Shown: positions 18,689 through 26,329 of the stretch, in pieces
Position numbering within the stretch: the first letter of the stretch is position 1
Layout: the number at the start of each line of letters is the position of its first letter
Assembly (NCBI GenBank): GCA_023416335.1
Contig: JAEZHY010000302.1
Span: 1 to 40,500 of the forward strand
Source of the DNA: Pseudomonadota bacterium
GTDB taxonomy: Bacteria > Desulfobacterota > Syntrophobacteria > Syntrophobacterales > Syntrophobacteraceae
Length of the DNA: 40,500 bases
Direction of reading: 5' to 3'
Program-made: the position numbers and the translations under genes
The notes under the pieces: model-generated
The model's input: the letters and a program-made list of their open reading frames with translations, nothing else
Database searches by the model: none
Told to the model about the DNA's origin: nothing

Positions 18689-20821
18689 CTATTCCACTTC
18701 ACTGAGGGCTGCTTCAATGTCTTCGGGTGTAATGAACGGTTCGATCCGGGCGTCCGGGTCGGCTTCGAGCGAGGTAACGGCCCGCCTGACCGCGCTCATT
18801 GCAGCCTGGTTGCACACCTGGGCGATATCCGCTCCGCTGAATCCCTCCGTCCTTGCCGCCAGTTCCGCCGGATCCATTACTCGAGCAAGCGGTTTTCCCT
18901 TCAGGTGAACCTGGAATATTTCGGCCCTGCTTTCCTTATCGGGAAGGGGAATCTCGATTATTTCGTCAAAGCGCCCGGGCCTTAACACGGCTGGATCGAG
19001 CATGTCCAGCCTGTTGGTTGCGCCCAGAACCAGGACACCTTTCAGTTCCTCCACTCCGTCCAGTTCTGAAAGGAACTGACTGAGCACTCGCTCGGACACG
19101 TTGGCATCCCCACCTGCGGATCCGCGCTTTGGAAGCATTGCATCCACTTCGTCGAAAAATACGATACATGGGGCGGCCTGCCTGGCCTTTCTGAACATAT
19201 CGCGAACTCCGCGTTCGGATTCGCCGACGTACATCGAGAAAAGAGAAGGCCCCTTTACTGAAATGAAATTCACTTTGCTCTCGTTTGCAACCGCCTTGGC
19301 AAGAAGGGTTTTTCCACATCCCGGGGGGCCCGCCATGAGAATTCCTTTCGCCGGGCGAACTCGTGCCCGGTCGAACACGGCAGCGTATTTGAGGGGCCAT
19401 TCGACCGCTTCTTTCAGACGCTGCTTGAGCCCCTGCAATCCGCCGACGTCGGTCCAGCGAACGTCCGGGATTTCCACGAAGACCTCACGTATAGCGGAAG
19501 CGTCCACCTCCTTGAGCGCGGAAATGAAATCATCCATCCGGACTTCGAGTTTCGAGAGCAATTCGTAAGGGATTCGTGCAAGCTCGAAATCGATGTTGGG
19601 CAGAATCTTTCTGAGAGAAATCATTGCAGACTCCCTGCAGAGCGCTTCCAGGTCGGCGCCGACAAAACCGTGCGTCACCTCTGCAAGCCGGTCCAGGTTG
19701 ACGTCTCCGGCCAGAGGCATCCCGCGGCTGTGGATTTCCAGGATTTCCCTTCGGCCGTTGCGGTCGGGGATGGGGACGATAATTTCCCTGTCGAACCGGC
19801 CCGGACGGCGCAGGGCAGGGTCTATCGCATTTGGTATGTTGGTCGCTGCTATTACGATGACGTTCTGGCGTCGGTTGAGGCCGTCCATGAGGGCCAGGAG
19901 TTGCGCGACCACGCGCTTTTCGACTTCTCCCACCACGCGCTCGCGCCTGGGTGCTATGGCATCAATTTCATCGATGAAGACAATGCTGGGACCCTTCTTT
20001 GTCGCTTCCTCGAAGATCTTGCGGAGGTGTGCTTCGCTCTCGCCATAGAATTTATGGATGATTTCCGGCCCGCTCACGGTGAAGAAGTGTGCGCTGGTTT
20101 CCTGTGCGATGGTTCTGGCAATGAGGGTTTTGCCGGTTCCCGGAGGACCGTGCAGGAGCACTCCCTTTGGGGGATCGATCCCGAGTCTTTCGAACACCTC
20201 GGGGTAGCGGAGCGGAAGCTCGATCATCTCCCGGATTCGCTGGAGCTGCGGTTTCAGGCCTCCGATGTCTTCATAGGAAAGCGCCTGCCCCCGTGCTTCT
20301 TCCGGCGCTTTGCCGATGACAAGTTCGGATGTCGAGTTTATGAGGACGGGGCCTCTCGGATTTGTGCTTTCGACCTTGAAGTCGGCAGATCTGCTGCCGA
20401 AAAGAGTTACCCTGATCCGGTCTCCCTGCATTACCGGAAGTCCGTCCAGGAGGCTCCCTATATATCTCATGTCGCGATCGGAGGGAGTGATGCCGACCGG
20501 CGCGAGCACGAGCCGGTCGGCAGGGGCAAAAGCCGATTTCCTGACTGCAACCATTTCGTCCAGACCGGTCCCTGCGTTTTCCCTGCTGAGCCCATCCAGC
20601 TGAATTCTGGACTGGTCGCGCAATTCCTTGTACGCGAGCATTACCTTACAGACTGTTTTGCGCTTGCCGGAGACTTCGACCAGGTCACCCGTCGAGACCT
20701 TGAGACGCTCCATGTCCTCCGGTCCCATCCGGGCGAAGGCGCGCCCGACGTCCTTGCTGAACGCCTCGGATACTTTGAGCTTCAATTCCGGATTTTCCAT
20801 GTCGGCCGCTTCCACTTTCAT
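18689..20821 (-). CDS. Cdc48/VAT-type double AAA ATPase
   Basis: A 710-residue protein with an N-terminal double-psi barrel domain (about 10-100) and two AAA modules. D1 has GPPGTGKT (225-232), IVFIDEID (280-287) and RRPGRFDRE; D2 has GPPGCGKT (498-505), IVFFDEVD (553-560) and LRPGRFDE. Pore segments read KFYGES in D1 and MYVGES in D2. Such proteins are hexameric unfoldases and segregases, best known in archaea and eukaryotes. An ATG at 20821 with GGATGAGG upstream is preferred to 20854. It lies between gvpH and the gvpF/L genes, so remodelling of Gvp proteins is the likely job; this is inferred. It could have been acquired laterally. Confidence 0.93.
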   Translation of the reverse strand: MKVEAADMENPELKLKVSEAFSKDVGRAFARMGPEDMERLKVSTGDLVEVSGKRKTVCKVMLAYKELRDQSRIQLDGLSRENAGTGLDEMVAVRKSAFAPADRLVLAPVGITPSDRDMRYIGSLLDGLPVMQGDRIRVTLFGSRSADFKVESTNPRGPVLINSTSELVIGKAPEEARGQALSYEDIGGLKPQLQRIREMIELPLRYPEVFERLGIDPPKGVLLHGPPGTGKTLIARTIAQETSAHFFTVSGPEIIHKFYGESEAHLRKIFEEATKKGPSIVFIDEIDAIAPRRERVVGEVEKRVVAQLLALMDGLNRRQNVIVIAATNIPNAIDPALRRPGRFDREIIVPIPDRNGRREILEIHSRGMPLAGDVNLDRLAEVTHGFVGADLEALCRESAMISLRKILPNIDFELARIPYELLSKLEVRMDDFISALKEVDASAIREVFVEIPDVRWTDVGGLQGLKQRLKEAVEWPLKYAAVFDRARVRPAKGILMAGPPGCGKTLLAKAVANESKVNFISVKGPSLFSMYVGESERGVRDMFRKARQAAPCIVFFDEVDAMLPKRGSAGGDANVSERVLSQFLSELDGVEELKGVLVLGATNRLDMLDPAVLRPGRFDEIIEIPLPDKESRAEIFQVHLKGKPLARVMDPAELAARTEGFSGADIAQVCNQAAMSAVRRAVTSLEADPDARIEPFITPEDIEAALSEVE

Positions 20822-20876
20822 TAGAGCCTCATCCTTCACAAGCGAATCCCGCATGAGCAGTCATTCAAAACAGGTG

Positions 20877-21398
20877 TCACAGTCTGGTGCATTTGATCTC
20901 GACTATACCGTTTTTGACGGATATCCGCAGACTCTCGGGCGAGCATTCGGCAGGCAGGAGAACTTCCTTGCCGTACTTGCGGTCTTCGCATTCCGCGGAG
21001 AAGCTCAGGATATCCTGTTTGATATCCGCTTTAACATCTCCGGCTTCGACGCCGGGCATCTCCGCTATAACCAGTACGTGCTCTTCTTCTTCGAAGACGT
21101 CGGTCATCGGCTCCCGGACTTCATGGACCACCGGACGCCCTGTCCGGCTGTCCCTGCGGATGTTTCCGAAGGGTACGACCTTCTGTCCCTCCCCGCCGAG
21201 GCCGACTTTCACGGAGAACCCATAAACTCCCTTCACGCCCTTTTTTTCATCGGAGGGCAAAGTGCCGCTCTTCGAAAGTTCCTCCCCTGTTTCTGCCAGT
21301 TCGCCCAGCTTTTCGATCAATTCGGTCAAGCCGCTGAACAGTCCTCCCAAAACGCCGCCGGCTTTATCATCGCCGCTTTTGTCCTTCTCTTTCGGCAT
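20877..21398 (-). CDS. gvpH: Hsp20-like gas vesicle protein GvpH
   Basis: A 173-residue protein. Residues 1-75 are low-complexity, Gly/Lys-rich with an amphipathic helix (GLFSGLTELIEKLGELAETG). Residues about 95-173 are an alpha-crystallin/Hsp20 fold: MTDVFEEEEHVLVIAEMPG, VKADIKQDILSFSAE and RISVKNGIVEIKC. The layout is that of GvpH, a small heat-shock-like chaperone in gas-vesicle clusters. The ATG at 21398 follows GGAGG; the longer frame to 21494 has no site. It is the first gene of the minus-strand cluster; a weak TTGTTT / TATTTT pair about 40-70 bases upstream could be its promoter, with low certainty. Confidence 0.88.
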   Translation of the reverse strand: MPKEKDKSGDDKAGGVLGGLFSGLTELIEKLGELAETGEELSKSGTLPSDEKKGVKGVYGFSVKVGLGGEGQKVVPFGNIRRDSRTGRPVVHEVREPMTDVFEEEEHVLVIAEMPGVEAGDVKADIKQDILSFSAECEDRKYGKEVLLPAECSPESLRISVKNGIVEIKCTRL

Positions 21399-21633
21399 CG
21401 AAAACCTCCAAAGTGCCGAGCCCGAAAAATATGAAGCACGCACAAAAAACAAAGTCTTTTCGCTTGCTCCGAGCCCGTTAACTAAGGCCATCATGTTGAA
21501 ATTAATTATTATTTTCCTTTAGGGGAACTAACTTGGGGGAGTGGGGGCCAATGTTGTTTAATTAAGGATATACGCCATATACGCCGCTGGTTCCCAAGGT
21601 CCGCCTCATTGCCGCCAACTTTAGCCAACCGCT

Positions 21634-21659
21634 GGTTCCCAAGGTCCGCCTTGGGAACC
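21634..21659 (+). repeat. Palindromic element copy 1 (GGTTCCCAAGG)
   Basis: GGTTCCCAAGG-TCCG-CCTTGGGAACC is a near-perfect palindrome. Its inverted copy lies at 21812-21837, and a half-copy precedes it at 21589-21606 (GGTTCCCAAGGTCCGCCT). A smaller palindrome GGAAGCTCCGGCTTCC follows at 21668-21683. Confidence 0.7.
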
Positions 21660-21811
21660 CCCGTTTGGGAAGCTCCGGCTTCCTCTCACGAAAGTCGCGC
21701 CTATCATTCAGCTTTCACCTTTCAGACAGAATTGCGATATGATTTCGGTGAATTTGATTTTTGCCACTTGGTTGAGGAGTCGATCTGCGGGAAAATGACG
21801 GTGGGGGACGG

Positions 21812-21837
21812 GGTTCCCAAGGAGGACCTTGGGAACC
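21812..21837 (-). repeat. Palindromic element copy 2 (inverted)
   Basis: GGTTCCCAAGG-AGGA-CCTTGGGAACC with flanking CAGCGG is the reverse complement of copy 1 with its CCGCTGG flank, so the two are an inverted pair 152 bases apart. Confidence 0.7.
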
Positions 21838-21851
21838 AGCGGAAAACTTTG

Positions 21852-21910
21852 AACCACGAAATTCACGAAAATAACGAAAGAAAACAATGGGATAAGGTCG
21901 TAGGATGGGT
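21852..21910 (+). repeat. CACGAAA tract leading into a REP-like hairpin
   Basis: ACCACGAAATTCACGAAAATAACGAAAGAAAACAA followed by GGATAAGG and GTAGGATGGGT matches the arrangement at 14189-14240 (CCACGAAAGGCACGAAA..., GGATAAGG, GCAGGATGGG). The CACGAAA tract is therefore part of a larger mobile or dispersed unit. Confidence 0.5.
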
Positions 21911-21993
21911 GGAGCAGGGAGACTGTGTCGTGTTGACGATGAATACTAGCTCACCACGGTCGATTACGACACAGTCTCGGAGCGCAACCCATC
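21900..21993 (+). repeat. REP-like hairpin 4 with nested palindrome
   Basis: GTAGGATGGGT (21900-21910) pairs with ACCCATC (21987-21993). Nested inside is GACTGTGTCGT (21921-21931) with its exact reverse complement ACGACACAGTC (21966-21976). This copy is longer than the others and looks as if a second inverted repeat was inserted in its loop. Confidence 0.65.
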
Positions 21994-22032
21994 GTCTTGG
22001 GATGAACCATAGATACGAAATTCACGAAAGTG

Positions 22033-22112
22033 CCGTACGGTTCTCCTCTGCTTAAAGTGCGCCTAAGAGGTTGATGCCAAACGATTTACAGAACCGGCAA
22101 CATGAAAATCTT
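22033..22112 (+). repeat. Dispersed repeat block, direct copy of 14331-14409
   Basis: Shares CGGTTCTCCTC, TAAAGTG, GGTTGAT, AGAACCGGCA and AAAATCTT in the same order with the segment upstream of the ArsA-like gene. Confidence 0.6.
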
Positions 22113-22144
22113 AGTAGTACGAAGGATGGTTGCGTGTTCAGACC

Positions 22145-23146
22145 TCAAATTGGAGAATTGTTGCCGGGCTGCTCGTTTCGCATGCTCTTTACCGATTTGA
22201 GGACTGTCATTGTCTTGAATCCTTCAAACCAGAGGAAAATCGCTCCGAACGCGATCATTGGCCCCACTTCGATAACATGGAGCGCGAGCGCATAGCTCAG
22301 GGCAACTTCGATTTCGACGGAAAACAGTTTCAATGCTCCGACAATTGCCAGTTCAAAGCCGCCCAGGTTGGCCGGCGTACTCACAACGGCAATCCCGAAG
22401 TTCAGCAGGATGAGCGTGATCGGTGTTGCCATCAGGGGCAGGTCCAGGCTGAAAGCCATGAACATGCACCAGATCATTGCCGCGCGCAGAAGCCACGAAA
22501 GGGTGCAAAGAACGAGGATGGGGAAAAGGAAGCCGGCTTTGCGCATGCAAGACAGGCCGGCTATGAAATTATTGACCTCGACCGCGATTCGGCGTCGGAT
22601 TCTCCCGGCGGATTCACTGCCGATCTGTCGTCCGATTCCCGCAAGGGCAAAAATCACGAACACGGCGGCTGCAAAAACAGCCCCGGCAACGAGGCCCATT
22701 TTTGTCACGGACGGCGGAAAGGGGTGAAGCACTGCGGCCAGGGCCATCAGAGCGAAGAAAACGAGGAAATCGGCGATACGATCCAGCATGAGAGCGGAAA
22801 CCGAACTGGACAACCCTATCTTTTCCGCTCTGGCCAAATAATAGGCCCTTGCCCCATCCCCGAACCTCAGGGGGAGCATGACGTTCCCGATTATGCCGAT
22901 CAAAGTGGAATCGAAGCAATTGCGGATACTCAGGCGTTTTTTCATCGGAAACAGGATGACCGAAAGCCTGAGAGCTTCCACGAAGGTGTTGGCTACATTG
23001 AGAATGGGGACGAGTATAGCCCACCCCCATTTGATTCCGATAAAGGCATTTGCGATTTTGTTCAGGTCCGCAAAGGCCAGAACGACTCCGAAAAATAGAA
23101 CGATGAGCACGAAAGAGCCGATGCGGGCCGCTTTCATCAACTTCAT
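22145..23146 (-). CDS. Flippase-like membrane protein (LPG_synthase_TM/UPF0104)
   Basis: A 333-residue integral membrane protein with about eight hydrophobic helices. It has the family features: the PLRFGDGARAYYLAR segment near residue 92, LDRIADFLVFF and the late TPANLGGFELA motif. The superfamily includes the membrane half of lysyl-phosphatidylglycerol synthase and archaeal AglD-linked proteins, with proposed roles in lipid flipping. No soluble synthase domain is present. The ATG overlaps the stop of the deacetylase gene. In context it may translocate a lipid-linked sugar made by the GT4 enzyme; this is inferred. Confidence 0.85.
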   Translation of the reverse strand: MKLMKAARIGSFVLIVLFFGVVLAFADLNKIANAFIGIKWGWAILVPILNVANTFVEALRLSVILFPMKKRLSIRNCFDSTLIGIIGNVMLPLRFGDGARAYYLARAEKIGLSSSVSALMLDRIADFLVFFALMALAAVLHPFPPSVTKMGLVAGAVFAAAVFVIFALAGIGRQIGSESAGRIRRRIAVEVNNFIAGLSCMRKAGFLFPILVLCTLSWLLRAAMIWCMFMAFSLDLPLMATPITLILLNFGIAVVSTPANLGGFELAIVGALKLFSVEIEVALSYALALHVIEVGPMIAFGAIFLWFEGFKTMTVLKSVKSMRNEQPGNNSPI

Positions 23147-23952
23147 CGGGAACCGGACTCCATCATCTGGGAGAGCGTGACAAACCGGAAGCCGCGATCT
23201 CTCAGTTTTTTGATTATCACCGGGAGAGCCTGGACCAGCTGACTCGCGTCGGCTTTGTCCTCGATGCCCCGCCCGTCATGCACCAGCAGGATGCAGCCGT
23301 CCTCGACACCCTTCAGTGTCCGTTGGACGATGACGTCGGCTCCCGGGCGGGCGGTATCCCAGACGCCCAGGGTCCAGGCGACCGGGGTGCAGCCGAGTTT
23401 CCGGGCCGCGACATTCACCCAGGGATTTCTCCAGCCGTGCGGCGCCCGAAAGAGTACAGGGCGTCTGCCTGTATATTTCTCGATTACTTCGGATGTCTTT
23501 GCAATATCGTCTTCTATTAGGGAAGGCGGCTTGAGAGGGAGCACCTCATGAGCCCAGGTGTGATTTCCAATCTCATGACCTTCTGCCGCGAGCCTCTTTA
23601 CCGCGGCCGGATATTTCTCACAGTTCTGGCCGATCAGGAAGAAAGTCGCCTTGATGCCGTTTGCGTCCAGGATATCGAGCAGCTGCGAGGTGTAGGGTTC
23701 GTTTGGGCCGTCATCGAAGGTGAGGGCAACCCGATTCAGCCCCGGAGCACCGCGCCAGGAAATAGAGCCGAAGATAGGCGCGCGCCGCTCCAGCACGGCG
23801 AAAAGAAGAATCCCCTCGCTCAGTAGAAATACCAGAAAAAAACAGATCAGGATTTGTTTTCCGAGGGGACCGAATAGAGCAAAAAGGGCCGCAGGCGCGA
23901 AAGCCGCAAGAATGGAGACGAGCGTAATGGCTGCGATTATTCTGAAGATCAT
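23143..23952 (-). CDS. Membrane-anchored polysaccharide deacetylase (NodB family)
   Basis: A 269-residue enzyme with two hydrophobic helices in the first 52 residues and a NodB-type domain after about residue 70. Motif 1 is ALTFDDG (Asp80, Asp81), motif 2 HTWAH (His131, His135), motif 3 RAPHGWRNP, and the late LVHDGRG carries the last conserved His. All metal and catalytic residues are present, so it should remove N-acetyl groups from a sugar, at the outer face of the inner membrane by topology. The start overlaps the GT4 stop and its own stop overlaps the flippase-like start. Substrate (lipid-linked sugar or wall polymer) is not known. Confidence 0.9.
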   Translation of the reverse strand: MIFRIIAAITLVSILAAFAPAALFALFGPLGKQILICFFLVFLLSEGILLFAVLERRAPIFGSISWRGAPGLNRVALTFDDGPNEPYTSQLLDILDANGIKATFFLIGQNCEKYPAAVKRLAAEGHEIGNHTWAHEVLPLKPPSLIEDDIAKTSEVIEKYTGRRPVLFRAPHGWRNPWVNVAARKLGCTPVAWTLGVWDTARPGADVIVQRTLKGVEDGCILLVHDGRGIEDKADASQLVQALPVIIKKLRDRGFRFVTLSQMMESGSR

Positions 23953-25085
23953 CGGCCGTACAGGAGTTCCTCATAGAATTGGACCAGGGAATCTGTAACC
24001 TTGTCCCATGAGTATCCTATCGCTTTTTCCCTGCCGTTCCCACCCATTTCATCGCTGAGTGCCGGATTGTTCAGCAGGGTCAGAACCCTCTCCGCAAAAG
24101 CCACAGCGTCGTGGGGCGGTACGAGAAAGCCCTCCTTCTCTTCGAGGAGTTCCCGGTAGCCGCAATTGTCCGTGGCGACTATGGGCGTGCCGGACGCCAT
24201 CGCTTCGAGCAGCGTAATGCCGAAAGAGGCCATTTCGACCGGAGAGCAGAAGACGTCGGCCGTGGAATAATACCGGTTGCGTTCTTCCAGGATCGGCCCG
24301 ACAAGGTGGATGTCCCCGATCAGGTCTTCGGGGACAAGGTGCTTGTAATAGCGCCTGAGCGGACCGTCGCCCACAATGATGAGCCGGACATTGGGGAACC
24401 TGGACTTGATGATGCCGAACGCCTGGACCATGAATGAAAACCCGTTTCGGGGGTCGAGCCTTCCCAGAAAAAGGAGGTTCTTTTTGCCGTCATCGAATTG
24501 AGGGAGTTTAGGAACAGCCGGGCTGAACTCGGAGATATCGACGCCGTTCGGGATTATACGCGCGTTTATCCTGAAAAAGGGAGCCAGCGCGTCGATACAG
24601 CTCTGCGAAACGGCTATCTGTCCGGTAAGTTTGTCGATGAGCAGCTTCTGGGTCGGGCCGTTGAGAAGCGTATACCCGATCTTCCCCAGGAAGCACCTTT
24701 TATCGAAGAATGTATGAAATGTTCCGACGGTCGGGCATTTGGCTACGCGAAGCGCAAACATCGGCAGGGTGGGGACGAGAGGAGAATGAACATGGATCAG
24801 GTCAAATTTCTCTTCATCCAGGACCCGTCTCAATTCGTCGAACAAATGCCTGCCAAGCGTTATCCGTGCTAAGGAACCGTTATTGAGTATTGCCGCGCTC
24901 CGGCCGATTCGAATGATTTCCGCGGCCGGCTTCGTTCCGTTTTGCCCTTCATTCAGGTGAGAGGTGATGATCTTGACGATGTGGCCTCTTTGCCGGAGCC
25001 GCATCGCGGTGTTGTGCACGTGCTCGGATATCCCGCCGAGAAGAGGGTAGTAGTATTCGGTGACTATGCCAATTTTCAAATTCAT
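23949..25085 (-). CDS. GT4-family glycosyltransferase (PimA-like)
   Basis: A 378-residue retaining glycosyltransferase with two Rossmann lobes. Visible are the N-terminal GIVTEYYYPLLGGISEHVHN glycine loop, HSPLVPTLP, FLGRLDPRNG, LIIVGDGPLRR and the EMASFGITLLEAMASG donor-binding E(x7)E motif. The pattern resembles phosphatidyl-myo-inositol mannosyltransferases, so a lipid acceptor is plausible. Start at 25085 has a GCGGA site; a longer frame to 25250 was rejected because it extends through AT-rich non-coding DNA. It heads the GT-deacetylase-flippase operon, which looks like a small glycolipid pathway. Confidence 0.9.
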   Translation of the reverse strand: MNLKIGIVTEYYYPLLGGISEHVHNTAMRLRQRGHIVKIITSHLNEGQNGTKPAAEIIRIGRSAAILNNGSLARITLGRHLFDELRRVLDEEKFDLIHVHSPLVPTLPMFALRVAKCPTVGTFHTFFDKRCFLGKIGYTLLNGPTQKLLIDKLTGQIAVSQSCIDALAPFFRINARIIPNGVDISEFSPAVPKLPQFDDGKKNLLFLGRLDPRNGFSFMVQAFGIIKSRFPNVRLIIVGDGPLRRYYKHLVPEDLIGDIHLVGPILEERNRYYSTADVFCSPVEMASFGITLLEAMASGTPIVATDNCGYRELLEEKEGFLVPPHDAVAFAERVLTLLNNPALSDEMGGNGREKAIGYSWDKVTDSLVQFYEELLYGR

Positions 25086-25371
25086 TCCGCTACTTCCATC
25101 GCGCAGGTTTCCGGAGACCTGCAGATGAAACAAACCATAAACACCGGGCTCAATAAATACGCCCTTCTGCTTAGATTTGTAAGAACTGATGATGATTAGT
25201 AAAGTAACGAAATAGATGTAAAGTATTCCCGGGACCTTTTGGCAGCTCACTATTACCAGCTAATTTGCCCGGAGTTCAATACAAATCTGAGGCGATGAGG
25301 CCCGATCGTTCCCGATAACCCGCCGTTACGGCGCGGTATAACTCGCCGTTAGGTGGGTATAACCTGTCGTT

Positions 25372-25397
25372 ATGGCGCTGTTTCCCGACCGAGCCAT
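25372..25397 (+). repeat. ATGGCGC...GCCAT palindromic repeat copy 1
   Basis: ATGGCGCTGTTTCCCGACCGAGCCAT followed by GTGCCGG. It is closely related to copy 2 at 26070-26095, whose arms are perfect. Confidence 0.6.
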
Positions 25398-25521
25398 GTG
25401 CCGGCTGAGGTGCTCGAGCAAAGAATCCGATTAAGTGCGGTCTCCTGCCCGCAACATGGAGCAGCGGTGCAGAAGGGCGGGGGCGCGAAGCGCGGTCCGG
25501 TTTTTCGGGCACGATGGAGCC

Positions 25522-25554
25522 GTAGGATGGGTGGGAGCGGAGCGGGAACCCATC
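25522..25554 (+). repeat. REP-like hairpin 5 (GTAG type)
   Basis: GTAG, GATGGGT, a loop identical to that of copy 2 and ACCCATC. The identity with 14473-14578 continues for roughly another 60 bases downstream (GAGG-TCGTTCC, GAAGCTCA, GAATA-CGACTT). Confidence 0.65.
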
Positions 25555-25664
25555 GGTTTTTGAGGATCGTTCCCCTCTCAGTTGCTGGAAGCTCAGGGGG
25601 CAATCGAATACGACTTCTTTTTCTGGCTTGGCGCAGTTAGGCTGGGATATTGCGTCCATGTAGC

Positions 25665-25822
25665 CGCGGGTGGCCCAGGCAACAGGCTTTATCGTTGCCT
25701 GAGTCCGGAGGACAAGAGGCTTCGCTTGGAATTATCGTCCCTCTTGCCTGCGGCACGGGCAACAAAACCACGTTGCCCGTGTCACCCATGGTTTGGTTCC
25801 GAGTGCGAGGCGGTGGGCACGA
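25665..25822 (-). repeat. Composite repeat block, inverted copy of 14257-14335
   Basis: On the minus strand it reads GTGCCCACCG...GGGTGACACGGGCAACG then an extra segment and GCCTGGGCCACCCGCG. It lies downstream of REP-like hairpin 5, as 14257-14335 lies near hairpins 1 and 2. Confidence 0.6.
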
Positions 25823-26069
25823 TGAAGCGTCCCCCCGCTTTGCCCTCGCCCCTATCGGAGGCGCCGAGACAAAAAAGCACCCTTTTTGAGCACCATGTCT
25901 CTCAAACGTGGATGTGGCGCCGGCTCTTAAGGCGCCTACCTGGCTATAAAAGCCCGTGTATTGATTCAGAATCATTCGCGGGCATCTGAATGCGGTTTTG
26001 ATTTTATTCGTTTGGGGCGGAAGCCGGACTACGTTCGGGCCTGCGTTATGGCCGCGGTTTCCCTGCGTT

Positions 26070-26095
26070 ATGGCGCGGTTTCCTGACCGCGCCAT
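26070..26095 (+). repeat. ATGGCGCGGT palindromic repeat copy 2
   Basis: ATGGCGCGGT-TTCCTG-ACCGCGCCAT is a perfect ten-base inverted repeat, with flanking GCGTT and GTGCCGG as in copy 1. A diverged GTTATGGCCGCGGTTTCC precedes it. Confidence 0.65.
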
Positions 26096-26329
26096 GTGCC
26101 GGACTCGCCTTGACATCGTCTTCCAGGTACTGGTACAAGTGCGGCTCGGATTGAGGGCTGTGGAGATCGTTGCCAATTCGTTCAGCACGGGAGCGCCCGC
26201 GGGAAACAGTATGCGTCGAGTCGACTTCAACATGACTTAAGCGTGTGCCCTGGGGCCCGGCGCTTGCCCGCTGTCGATACGTGCGTTGTTGGGAAAATGA
26301 GTGTTCAATTCCACATGGGAGGAATGTTT

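Larger units (their letters stand above)
21399..22144. other. Intergenic repeat region upstream of gvpH
   Basis: No gene is supported. The first 130 bases next to gvpH are AT-rich and should hold its promoter. The rest holds palindromic elements (21634-21659 and 21812-21837), a REP-like hairpin with a nested palindrome (21900-21993) and a block shared with 14331-14409. Confidence 0.7.
25086..26329. other. Long non-coding repeat region
   Basis: No gene is supported over 1.2 kb; the open frames in it have no ribosome site or recognisable domain. It carries palindromes at 25372-25397 and 26070-26095, REP-like hairpin 5 (25522-25554), the inverted copy of a composite block (25665-25822) and TTACGGCGCGGTATAACTCG-like repeated units near 25322-25370. 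Confidence 0.7.

Noticed and set aside
19670..20824. 384-residue open frame on the plus strand
   Set aside because: It is the antisense shadow of the Cdc48-type ATPase gene, whose Walker motifs are intact on the minus strand.
25637..26233. 198-residue minus-strand frame as a gene
   Set aside because: It covers repeat modules and palindromes, has no ribosome site and no recognisable domain.
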